The translations under genes were made by a program, and so were the position numbers. Below are positions 38,136-44,780 of a stretch of DNA of 44,780 bases, in pieces (the stretch's first letter is position 1; each line of letters begins with the position of its first letter). Origin of the DNA: a virus; IMG/VR virus record IMGVR_UViG_3300037480_000092, positions 1-44,780 of that record; one strand, written 5' to 3'. The notes beneath the pieces are model-generated. The model was given only the letters and a program-made list of their open reading frames with translations, was not told where the DNA came from and made no database searches.

Positions 38136-39812
38136 TTATTGTCTACCTTGTCTGTATACTTCTCTCAGATTTTCAGGAGTGATAGGCTGCTGCGAATCAA
38201 CCAACAACTGATAAGAACTCACTAAATCTTCCAGCTCAATATTAGGTGTGCTGTCTACAATACGATTTAGCATACGCAAGTCTTTAGCAGGTGTATTAGT
38301 TAAATCGATTTCAGTATCAGCTGCTAATATATCAAAACCAAAAGCAGAACGCTGAACCGCAATCTGACGTGTAGAATCACCGATCAATTGATTCTCTTCA
38401 GCTGGTGTAAGTTTACTACCTTTTTCAAGTTCAGCTTCATCGAGGGATTCCTGCAAGTCACTGAGAAATTGATTAGCTAACTTACCTTTCGGAGTAGCTT
38501 TGCCTCTTGCTGTTGTCCACTTGGATTTTTTACCAAAGGCACTTTCAGCTGCATCTATTGATTTTGATGCTAAAGATCTGATACGGCTACCCTGTTTGCC
38601 TTTCTTAGCAGCTTCAATTTCAGTAGTCAATTTGTTCAAATCTGCAGGTTTGAGTTTGTCAGAAAAATCAACAGCATTGAGTTTTGCTTTTTCAGTAGCA
38701 GGCAACGATCTTAATGATTGAAATAATGCCTGGTCAGTAATCATGTGCTTACCAGAAAGAATATTATTTCTTTGAATATCATTCATTCCTAACCACGCTT
38801 CAGAATCCTGTGCTGCAATCTCTACTGGTGTAGCACCTTCATTTACTAAACTAATTGCATTTTGATAGAATGCATTCTCTTTTTCTTTGTCAGCTTGTTC
38901 TTTTCTGCTGAATTGATTCATTGCTTCAGCCATTGTTACTTTACGTAATTCAGGATCTTCAATCTCATTAACAGCGTCTCTGATATCACTACGGTTATCA
39001 AATTGATTAACTAATCCAGTTGATGCTAAAACTGCAGCATTAGCGTTAGCTTGAGTTTTTTCAGCTTCCTTTACTTTATCAAGCTGTTTTTCCAATTTTA
39101 TTTTATCTGGACCTTCTAATCGATCACCATAATTTTCTAGTGCTTTTTCACCTTCAGCAGCACTACTTGATAATGCAGCGTCAATAGATGTTTTTGCAAA
39201 TGATGAATCAAAAGTTTGCAATTTCTCAGCGGTAGCTTCAGGGCCAATACCTGCTAATTCTGATGAATCAATAATAGCCTGACGACCTACTGCAGTCTGT
39301 ACTCTTAATCGATCTGGATCATCCCAAAATAAAGATGCATTTTCAATTGAATTCTCAACCTGTGATTCAAGTGTGGCTATCTCCCATGCTTTAAGACCTT
39401 TCGATGCATGACGAGAAATATCTGATTGCCCCCTGGTGATATGAGCATCAGCAGATTTATCAAACATGATTCTGGCTTGCTCACCGAGGACTTTACCATG
39501 TTGTTTTTTTAAATCTTCAAGTGCTTTTGTAGCTAGGGTAGAATTGTCATATGCATTACGACCCTGAGTATTAAAGTAACCAGTATCAGGATTAAAAAAT
39601 ACATCATTCTTATCGCGCTCAAATGCAACCAGTGCCTCTTCTGCTGATGTAGTATCAACACGCTGTTTAATATTAATACCAGCTCGTGCGATATCAGTCA
39701 GACCCTGAGCGATCGGTGCACCAAAAGCAGCAGCTGGTGCGCCTTGAGCCAAAGGCTGACTTACTATTTCTCTACGTATTGGATCACCTTCATGTTGAGC
39801 GACTTTGGGCAT
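38136..39812 (-). CDS. Internal virion protein (gp15-like position)
   Basis: The protein has 558 residues, almost entirely helical and charged, with long coiled-coil segments (EKQLDKVKEAEKTQANANAAVL; QADKEKENAFYQNAISLVNE). Start features such as QPLAQGAPAAAFGAPIAQGLTDIARAG and FERDKNDVFFNPDTGYFNTQGRNAYDN are typical of core/ejection proteins ('gyf...g..A'). It lies between the gp14-like gene and the giant protein, with only 1 bp to the latter. It would form part of the internal core and the trans-envelope channel on infection. Confidence 0.72.
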   Translation of the reverse strand: MPKVAQHEGDPIRREIVSQPLAQGAPAAAFGAPIAQGLTDIARAGINIKQRVDTTSAEEALVAFERDKNDVFFNPDTGYFNTQGRNAYDNSTLATKALEDLKKQHGKVLGEQARIMFDKSADAHITRGQSDISRHASKGLKAWEIATLESQVENSIENASLFWDDPDRLRVQTAVGRQAIIDSSELAGIGPEATAEKLQTFDSSFAKTSIDAALSSSAAEGEKALENYGDRLEGPDKIKLEKQLDKVKEAEKTQANANAAVLASTGLVNQFDNRSDIRDAVNEIEDPELRKVTMAEAMNQFSRKEQADKEKENAFYQNAISLVNEGATPVEIAAQDSEAWLGMNDIQRNNILSGKHMITDQALFQSLRSLPATEKAKLNAVDFSDKLKPADLNKLTTEIEAAKKGKQGSRIRSLASKSIDAAESAFGKKSKWTTARGKATPKGKLANQFLSDLQESLDEAELEKGSKLTPAEENQLIGDSTRQIAVQRSAFGFDILAADTEIDLTNTPAKDLRMLNRIVDSTPNIELEDLVSSYQLLVDSQQPITPENLREVYRQGRQ

Positions 39813-39814
39813 GT

Positions 39815-40318
39815 CTACACCTCAAGTGTTTGATTGGCAGCACTGTTTGGTTTGAACCATTTATCAGCCACACCAGTATCTAATATATCAGCTGTACCAC
39901 CTAGTATAGTACCAGCTACTGCAGCACCACCTGCTGTTTCAGCAAATTCGCCTTGTTGTCTTGTTAATACTGAACTTGTTTTTAATGCACCAACTTTTGA
40001 TTCAACATTACTACGGATACGTAATGCATCTGCTTCACCAAGTGTAGCAACATCTTGTTGTAATTCAAAAGCTGATCCTGATTCTACATCAACACCAGCA
40101 GCACCTAATTGTGCACGCTGTTTTGATAAAAGTTCTGCAGTCTGACGGCGTTTAATATTTTCTTCTTCAACACCAGCACGCCTGGTTTCTTCAGCTTTAT
40201 TTTCTGCAACACGAGCATTATATTCTTGCACTCCTTTTTGGAATCGGGCTTGTCTTTGTTGAGTTCGTACTTGGAATGCTAATGAAGCTATCCCTAGAAG
40301 TGCTACTGGTTCACACAT
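39815..40318 (-). CDS. Internal virion protein (gp14-like)
   Basis: The 167-residue protein (MCEPVALLGIASLAFQVRTQ) starts with a short hydrophobic segment. A helical, charged core (QQRQARFQKGVQEYNARVAENKAEE...RRQTAELLSKQRAQLGAAGVDVESGSAFELQQDVATLGEADAL) follows the gp14-like pattern of P60/T7-related phages. The C-terminal part is Gly/Ala-rich (AGGAAVAGTILGGTADIL) and could insert in a membrane. It belongs to the ejectosome with the two following genes. It overlaps the previous gene by 8 bp. Confidence 0.78.
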   Translation of the reverse strand: MCEPVALLGIASLAFQVRTQQRQARFQKGVQEYNARVAENKAEETRRAGVEEENIKRRQTAELLSKQRAQLGAAGVDVESGSAFELQQDVATLGEADALRIRSNVESKVGALKTSSVLTRQQGEFAETAGGAAVAGTILGGTADILDTGVADKWFKPNSAANQTLEV

Positions 40319-40781
40319 TGTTATGTCCTCTTAAATGGAATCTGTGAAATAATTCACCGCCATACCCATGTGGTGTTGGTTCATCAATAATGAACCCGAA
40401 TTTTCTGAGCCAATTAATACTGACTTTATTTTTACCATGCACATAATTAAATAATTCAGGGCAAATAGTTAACATTTCATTAATTACAGGTGGAACTTGA
40501 GTGACATAATGTTTTTTATATTTCAATGCATTATTAGTACCAAGCATCCATGGAACCCCACATCCCATTAATATATCACGAATTACTAAACCTATCATTA
40601 CACAGGGCTCATTATTTATTGTTACTATCACAGAAAAATCTGATGCAGCCCAACTACTCATCATAGCCTGAATTGGTGTGTGACGATGTGAAGCCCATAC
40701 TTCATCAGCATCAGCTTGTCTCATATCAGAAGCAATAGCTTCAACAAGATCAATAGTCGGTTTTATAAATTTAACTTCCAC
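40311..40781 (-). CDS. gp13-like internal virion protein (DUF2833 / GNAT-like)
   Basis: The 156-residue protein (MEVKFIKPTIDLVEAIASDM) follows the T7 gp13-like family: READADEVWAS-type segment (DMRQADADEVWASHRHTP), EPCVMIGLVIRDILMGCGVPWMLGT, and the end NWLRKFGFIIDEPTPHGYGGELFHRF. The fold resembles GNAT acetyltransferases, but the family acts in virion assembly; catalytic activity is not assured. It overlaps the tail tubular protein B gene by 11 bp. Confidence 0.8.
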   Translation of the reverse strand: MEVKFIKPTIDLVEAIASDMRQADADEVWASHRHTPIQAMMSSWAASDFSVIVTINNEPCVMIGLVIRDILMGCGVPWMLGTNNALKYKKHYVTQVPPVINEMLTICPELFNYVHGKNKVSINWLRKFGFIIDEPTPHGYGGELFHRFHLRGHNNV

Positions 40782-43533
40782 CTATATCTACCCTCGGTGT
40801 TACTGATAATATGGATAATGGTAAAGGTGCACGTTGTTCTATACGGACCCCGCCGCCTTTACTCCATTGCGGATCAATACTAATTTCCATTTTATAAGTC
40901 TTTAAATCAATAGCGTCATAATTATCAGAATCAAATCTTGGTTTAATTTCTTGAAATGGTATGGGCGTTATAGCAGTAGCATCTTGACGTGGACCAATAA
41001 AACCACCGCGTGATTTTTCTACTTCAATGAAAACTTTAGATACCGATACTGAATGTGTTTTTATAGAATCCACTGGCGAATTTGAATCGATATCAAGTGT
41101 TTCAATAGCAGGAATATACTGAAGACCAACATGTATTATAGATGCAGCACGAGGTAATGTGATAGCTCCACTTGACACTGTCAGATTCTCTGTAACATAT
41201 CCATCAGTTAAAGCTACAACACCCTTACCTTCAAGATGATCAAGGCCAGTGATATTCGTAACTTCTTGCCTGACTGTACCACCGGATGAATAAGCATTAT
41301 ATGATGTAGAATCTTCCTCATTAAGTTCAAAAGTATTAGCTGTTGCACCACTCACTATGAATGATTGATTATTCAACTCAGTCATACCCACAACATCACG
41401 TAATTTTACTGACATCCCATCAGTAAATGGATGATCAGTTATAGTCACTACTGCAGGATTTGCTTGAGTAATATTTTCTATATCTGATGGGATGTCAAGT
41501 GTTAACCCACTATCAACATAAAAACAATCCTCAACATTAATTTCTTCACGATGCTCAAATCTCTCAACGTATCGTTTAACTTGTCCGTCAATTATTCTTT
41601 TAACTATCACATATACTGCATCACGATTATCTTCACTAATTGTAATTACGGATTCAAATTCACCATCGGTGACATGACGATGCCATCCCCAAACTTGATG
41701 TTCACGCAAGTAAGTAAGACCCAATAATATTCCATCATCACGAATACACCATAAAATACCGTATGGTTCATCTGAATAAGCCATTTCAATAATTTGGTGA
41801 TCATCAAACAAATGTTCAGACATTATTGATAAATCATTACCGGTATATTTATCACTGCTGAACTCATACGCTAAGTCACGAAGTCTAGCGCCTTTTTCCT
41901 GCAGATAAATAGCTGTACTGTTGATGATCACTGGTTTAACCCAGGACGACCCATTATATGATTGAATCCGTACACCAATAGTTGCTGGTGTAAGTACTTG
42001 ATCTTGACCTTCACTTACAAGCCATTCGCCACCTGATGTTAATAACACCATTGAATTAAGTGAAATAATATGTCTGATCTCATTCACTTGTTGTGCTGCA
42101 ATAGTAAATGTTACAGCATCATCATCACGAGTAGGATTTGAAACTCTTAATGAATTGAAGTTGTTAACTTGAGTAGTATAAGTAGTTTGCGGCTCATTAT
42201 TTGTATTAGAAAATACTTGCCGTTGTTGATAATAATTAACAGTAGCCGGTTTATTATCTGAACCGCTAAATGGTTGCCTATCTAAAGGTGGTGCATCACT
42301 GGTAATAGGTGCAATATTATAATCGTCAAATGTTGTATTATTTGAATCACCGATCCAACCAAAGATTCCAGTATTATTCGATGGATCTTTATATACCCGA
42401 TAATATTCAGCACCTGAGACAGCATTCCATTGTAATCGAATACCGCCTGTTTGAGATAATGATGATGTAGTAAGTGATGCTGTTGATGAAGCTAACGATT
42501 CAACCCCCGAAGCATCTACTGCTGTAACTATATATGAATAAGTTTTATCGTATGTACCAAAACCAGTTCCAAAAGTATTAGCATTATTTTGACGAGTCGC
42601 GGTACCTCCTGATGTATAGGAACCATAACCGGTTGAATTTATACCATCAAGTTCAAAAGTATCATTAGTCAATACAGTAATTCTATATGTATTACCATTA
42701 ACCTCAGTCATACCAACAACACTATTTATCTCAACAGTATTCCCTGTTGAAAAACCATGACCCACTGCTGTGACAACCGCCGTGGGTGCTTGAGTGATGT
42801 CCGTGATAGTTCTAACAGTAGCCCCGGAAAATGTCGGTGCAGAAACTGTTGATGCATAATTAACAGCAGCTAATGTCCAGTTGTCATCAGCTAGACGACT
42901 TAGATTTGCAGGATCATGATCAGGATGTGCAATTGTCATAACATCAGCAGATTGAGTGTATCCTAATCTTGATAATTCTGCTTCAGTGTATGTTGTTATT
43001 AATTCATAAATTCCATCACTCTGAGCTGAGCCCCCTGATGAATATGCGGTATATCCTGTACTATTAACTCCTTGAAGTTCAAAAGTTGTAGGAGTTACGT
43101 TATCAATAGTGTAAGTATTACCATTCAGTTCGGTCATGCCTACAACACCAGTGATAGTAACTTGTTCTGCATCAACAAATGTATTATTAGCTGTTACTAC
43201 TGCAGGGTTTGCTTTTGTAACATTTGTAATAGTAGCTGCAGGTTTAAGTACATAACCTCCATCTTTTATCACTCTCATCTTTAGATCTTCAAAGACAAGA
43301 GAATAAGTTTGTTCAGTATTAAAACTAAACGGTATCAATCGACCAACTTTTAATGAATCATCAAGTTCCCCGATAAAACGGAAACCAGGTCGTGAATATG
43401 CGCCACCTTGTGCACGTATAATAAAATCCTGACAAAGATTCAACCCGGTAGCATATTTAACAAGATCGGCGCGAGATTGCAATGATGGTGCAATTTCACC
43501 GGATGTAAAACTGCGTTGAATAGGTTGCGGCAC
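40771..43533 (-). CDS. Tail tubular protein B-like with three FCCH-like insertions and an FN3-like domain
   Basis: The protein has 920 residues. The N-terminus (QRSFTSGEIAPSLQSRADLVKYATGL, QGGAYSRPGFRFIGEL) is diagnostic for podovirus tail tubular/nozzle proteins. Three homologous ~70-residue beta modules share VVGMTELN..[TS][YF].I......TFEL....ST.Y..Y.SGG (about residues 100-170, 240-310 and 690-760). An FN3-like stretch (KTYSYIVTAVDASGVESLASS...YYRVYKD, about 325-410) is also present. The core DEL (GVRIQSYNGSSWVKPVIINSTAIYLQEKGARLRDLAYEFSSDKYTG) and a C-terminal nozzle-like part (AIDLKTYKMEISIDPQWSKGGG) remain clear. It would form the distal tail tube. Confidence 0.85.
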   Translation of the reverse strand: MPQPIQRSFTSGEIAPSLQSRADLVKYATGLNLCQDFIIRAQGGAYSRPGFRFIGELDDSLKVGRLIPFSFNTEQTYSLVFEDLKMRVIKDGGYVLKPAATITNVTKANPAVVTANNTFVDAEQVTITGVVGMTELNGNTYTIDNVTPTTFELQGVNSTGYTAYSSGGSAQSDGIYELITTYTEAELSRLGYTQSADVMTIAHPDHDPANLSRLADDNWTLAAVNYASTVSAPTFSGATVRTITDITQAPTAVVTAVGHGFSTGNTVEINSVVGMTEVNGNTYRITVLTNDTFELDGINSTGYGSYTSGGTATRQNNANTFGTGFGTYDKTYSYIVTAVDASGVESLASSTASLTTSSLSQTGGIRLQWNAVSGAEYYRVYKDPSNNTGIFGWIGDSNNTTFDDYNIAPITSDAPPLDRQPFSGSDNKPATVNYYQQRQVFSNTNNEPQTTYTTQVNNFNSLRVSNPTRDDDAVTFTIAAQQVNEIRHIISLNSMVLLTSGGEWLVSEGQDQVLTPATIGVRIQSYNGSSWVKPVIINSTAIYLQEKGARLRDLAYEFSSDKYTGNDLSIMSEHLFDDHQIIEMAYSDEPYGILWCIRDDGILLGLTYLREHQVWGWHRHVTDGEFESVITISEDNRDAVYVIVKRIIDGQVKRYVERFEHREEINVEDCFYVDSGLTLDIPSDIENITQANPAVVTITDHPFTDGMSVKLRDVVGMTELNNQSFIVSGATANTFELNEEDSTSYNAYSSGGTVRQEVTNITGLDHLEGKGVVALTDGYVTENLTVSSGAITLPRAASIIHVGLQYIPAIETLDIDSNSPVDSIKTHSVSVSKVFIEVEKSRGGFIGPRQDATAITPIPFQEIKPRFDSDNYDAIDLKTYKMEISIDPQWSKGGGVRIEQRAPLPLSILSVTPRVDIGGS

Positions 43534-43536
43534 TAT

Positions 43537-44193
43537 CTATCTCCTAACAGTGACATATTCACTTTCAGCAGGTGGGTCAACCTGTTCATTCATGTCACTT
43601 GCTATAGCTGAATGTAAATATGCTTTATACAGTTGTAATGAGTCACTGCGGAATTGTCTTCCAATTTCACCGCCGACTATTGGTATTGCTAATTCAGAAG
43701 ACATTAAATGTGATAATGCCATTATAAAATCAGTATCGAATAAATTCGGGTCAGTTACCTTTGCTGAATAACCAACACGTAACTCAGCTTCATTAGCACC
43801 AATAGTTTTTTTATCATCGAAATTAAATACTTCATAAGGAATTTTTCTGCGAGCTTCACTTACAGGTAATAATTGGCTATCAATCAATCTTGATATAATA
43901 TCAGCATCAAAATTTGACAACTCTTCATACGCACCAATCAAACGATGAATTTTTAAACAATCAACAGGATACTGATAAGCATAAGCCCAATTGAAAATTT
44001 CAGTAGTCACTGTTGCTAATGGTTTAATTTTGCGACAAAACCCCCAAGGTAATTCAGCAAGACATCTATTACGCATGATAGGGTACTTCAGTTTACACAA
44101 TTGGGCTTGTAAACTACCTTCATCAAAATTATTGATACTACCACCACGAATGTTGGACAGACCCAAATTGCATATTTCAACTTCGCTTGACAT
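43537..44193 (-). CDS. Tail tubular protein A-like
   Basis: The 218-residue protein (MSSEVEICNLGLSNIRGGSI) shows the T7 gp11/gp4-like adaptor pattern: EICNLGLSNIRGG, AQLCKLKYPIMRNRCLAELPWGFCRK, NWAYAYQYPVDCLKIHRL, and a late FDTDFIMALSHLMSSELAIPIVGGEIGRQ segment. In this family 'Ea.cN..L..iG...i.s......ear.c...yd..r..vL....W.fa' is typical. It would form the dodecameric ring joining portal and tail nozzle. It is spaced 3 bp from the next gene. Confidence 0.88.
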   Translation of the reverse strand: MSSEVEICNLGLSNIRGGSINNFDEGSLQAQLCKLKYPIMRNRCLAELPWGFCRKIKPLATVTTEIFNWAYAYQYPVDCLKIHRLIGAYEELSNFDADIISRLIDSQLLPVSEARRKIPYEVFNFDDKKTIGANEAELRVGYSAKVTDPNLFDTDFIMALSHLMSSELAIPIVGGEIGRQFRSDSLQLYKAYLHSAIASDMNEQVDPPAESEYVTVRR

Positions 44194-44195
44194 GG

Positions 44196-44504
44196 TTATT
44201 CACCACCGTATAGTTGCTTAACACGATCATCAGCTTCACGACGTAAACTAATAGAAGTCATCTGCAATCGAATGGATTTTTCAGTCCCTTCCTTATTGTT
44301 ATATTCAGACGTATTATCGACGAATGCAAAACCACGAACTTCTACCAGATCACCAACAGCTAAAGCACCTGCATCAAGCTCATCAATGAGATCATTGTCG
44401 AAACTTAAACTGGTACCGTAAGGGTAATGTTCACCATCTGAGCAGCAAGTCAAACCTGCTGATGATTCACTTTCTTTTTTAATCTTCACTTGATCAGCAG
44501 GCAT
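44196..44504 (-). CDS. Capsid-staple-like protein
   Basis: The 102-residue protein (MPADQVKIKKESESSAGLTC) has a central EHYPYGTSLSFDNDLIDELD segment, then AGALAVGDLVEVRGFAFVD and an IRLQMTSISLR strand. This is like capsid staple/decoration proteins ('YPyGl.l.ld...l..L.....vGd...i.a...v.......r.v.lQit.m'). Location before the tail adaptor, with capsid genes expected just beyond the window, fits. Confidence is moderate because the family is small and no search was run. Confidence 0.62.
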   Translation of the reverse strand: MPADQVKIKKESESSAGLTCCSDGEHYPYGTSLSFDNDLIDELDAGALAVGDLVEVRGFAFVDNTSEYNNKEGTEKSIRLQMTSISLRREADDRVKQLYGGE

Positions 44505-44536
44505 GATTTTTTACTCCTATACCTTAATGTTAAAAT

Positions 44537-44780
44537 TTAAAGCGTTTCGACAACACCGCTTTTTGCAGGTGGTGCACCTTCACCTTCACCCAGGAATGAA
44601 GCTTCCTTAATGTCTTTCTGATCCTGTTCAGCTTTCTCTGCAGCTTCTTTAGATTCTGCAGCTTCCTTAGCTTTACGAGCTTCTTTCTCTTCAGCAGTTT
44701 CAGATTTCATTAATTTAACCCATGACGGCATATTTTTTTTACTGAAAGGTTTATCAGTAATTAATACTTTGCGTTTACCT
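44537..44780 (-). CDS. Charged coiled-coil protein, 5' end beyond window
   Basis: The frame is open to the window edge: GKRKVLITDKPFSKKNMPSW continues into a highly charged Lys/Glu/Ala helix (EEKEARKAKEAAESKEAAEK) and an acidic/Gly tail. An internal ATG at 44731 would give 64 residues, but in-frame sequence upstream looks coding and that ATG has no good ribosome site, so the gene is probably 5'-truncated. Its place in front of the staple-like gene suggests a capsid-associated or scaffolding-linked small protein; function unknown. Confidence 0.55.
   Translation of the reverse strand, partial: GKRKVLITDKPFSKKNMPSWVKLMKSETAEEKEARKAKEAAESKEAAEKAEQDQKDIKEASFLGEGEGAPPAKSGVVETL

Overview
The window is most of the genome of a lytic, podovirus-like tailed phage of a Gram-negative bacterium. 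The morphology call rests on a T7-type virion set: head-to-tail connector (portal), tail tubular proteins A and B, gp13/gp14/gp15-like internal virion proteins, one giant ejected protein and a T7-type tail-fibre N-terminus. The host call rests on a GTA-type 3-TM holin and a phage-encoded, signal-peptide-bearing, YadA-like outer-membrane domain. Base composition is AT-rich. No integrase, excisionase, CI-like repressor or phage RNA polymerase is visible, so transcription probably uses host sigma70-type promoters. The host species cannot be named from the sequence.

Layout. (1) 1-8534, minus strand: the packaging arm, running from the small terminase at 8534 leftwards through a six-gene cassette of beta-rich, adhesin-like virion proteins, then the large terminase, a small Pro/Ala-rich protein and the portal, which is cut by the window edge. 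(2) 8535-9228: a gene-free control region with iteron-like repeats, inverted and direct repeats, a 16-bp palindrome, a terminator and divergent promoters. (3) 9229-15815, plus strand: an early-type region of about 20 very small, tightly coupled genes. These include a T7 gp1.7-like nucleotide-kinase-family protein, a complete peptide deformylase, an HNH nuclease and several zinc-binding proteins. It also holds an odd 103-nt tRNA-like gene and two copies of a promoter/palindrome/hairpin cassette. (4) 15827-18638, minus strand: a primase-helicase and two tiny genes. (5) 18709-27836, plus strand: the replication/recombination module. It contains an RHH regulator, a Cas4/RecB-like DUF2800 nuclease, a DUF2815 ssDNA-binding protein, an Acb2-like anti-CBASS protein, a family-B-like DNA polymerase, a VRR-NUC nuclease, an SNF2/DEAD-type helicase and a phage N6-adenine methyltransferase. 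(6) 27823-29102, minus strand: the lysis-type cassette (holin, YadA-like protein, repeat-bearing TM protein, small basic protein). (7) 29134-44780, minus strand: the virion arm, comprising tail-fibre assembly protein, tail fibre, 2218-aa giant protein, three internal virion proteins, tail tubular B and A, a capsid-staple-like protein and a 5'-truncated gene.

The portal leaves the left edge and a capsid-associated gene enters from the right edge in the same transcriptional direction. The missing scaffold/protease and major capsid genes would therefore fit in a few kb joining the two edges. This suggests a circularly permuted or circularly assembled genome slightly larger than the window.

Items most worth a second look are: a shared C-terminal tail E-[VIT]-[SN]-F-[MF] on four DNA-handling proteins; a GGDEF-like fold plus an HExxH metallopeptidase motif inside the giant virion protein; two promoters carrying an identical palindrome in the spacer, each followed by a gene and a covarying hairpin; the tRNA-like gene with an impossible-looking anticodon arm; and the adhesin cassette between the terminase subunits. 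Many automatic start sites in the plus-strand modules are wrong because the phage uses AGGTGA as its ribosome-binding site and the GTG inside it mimics a start. Starts here were corrected accordingly.
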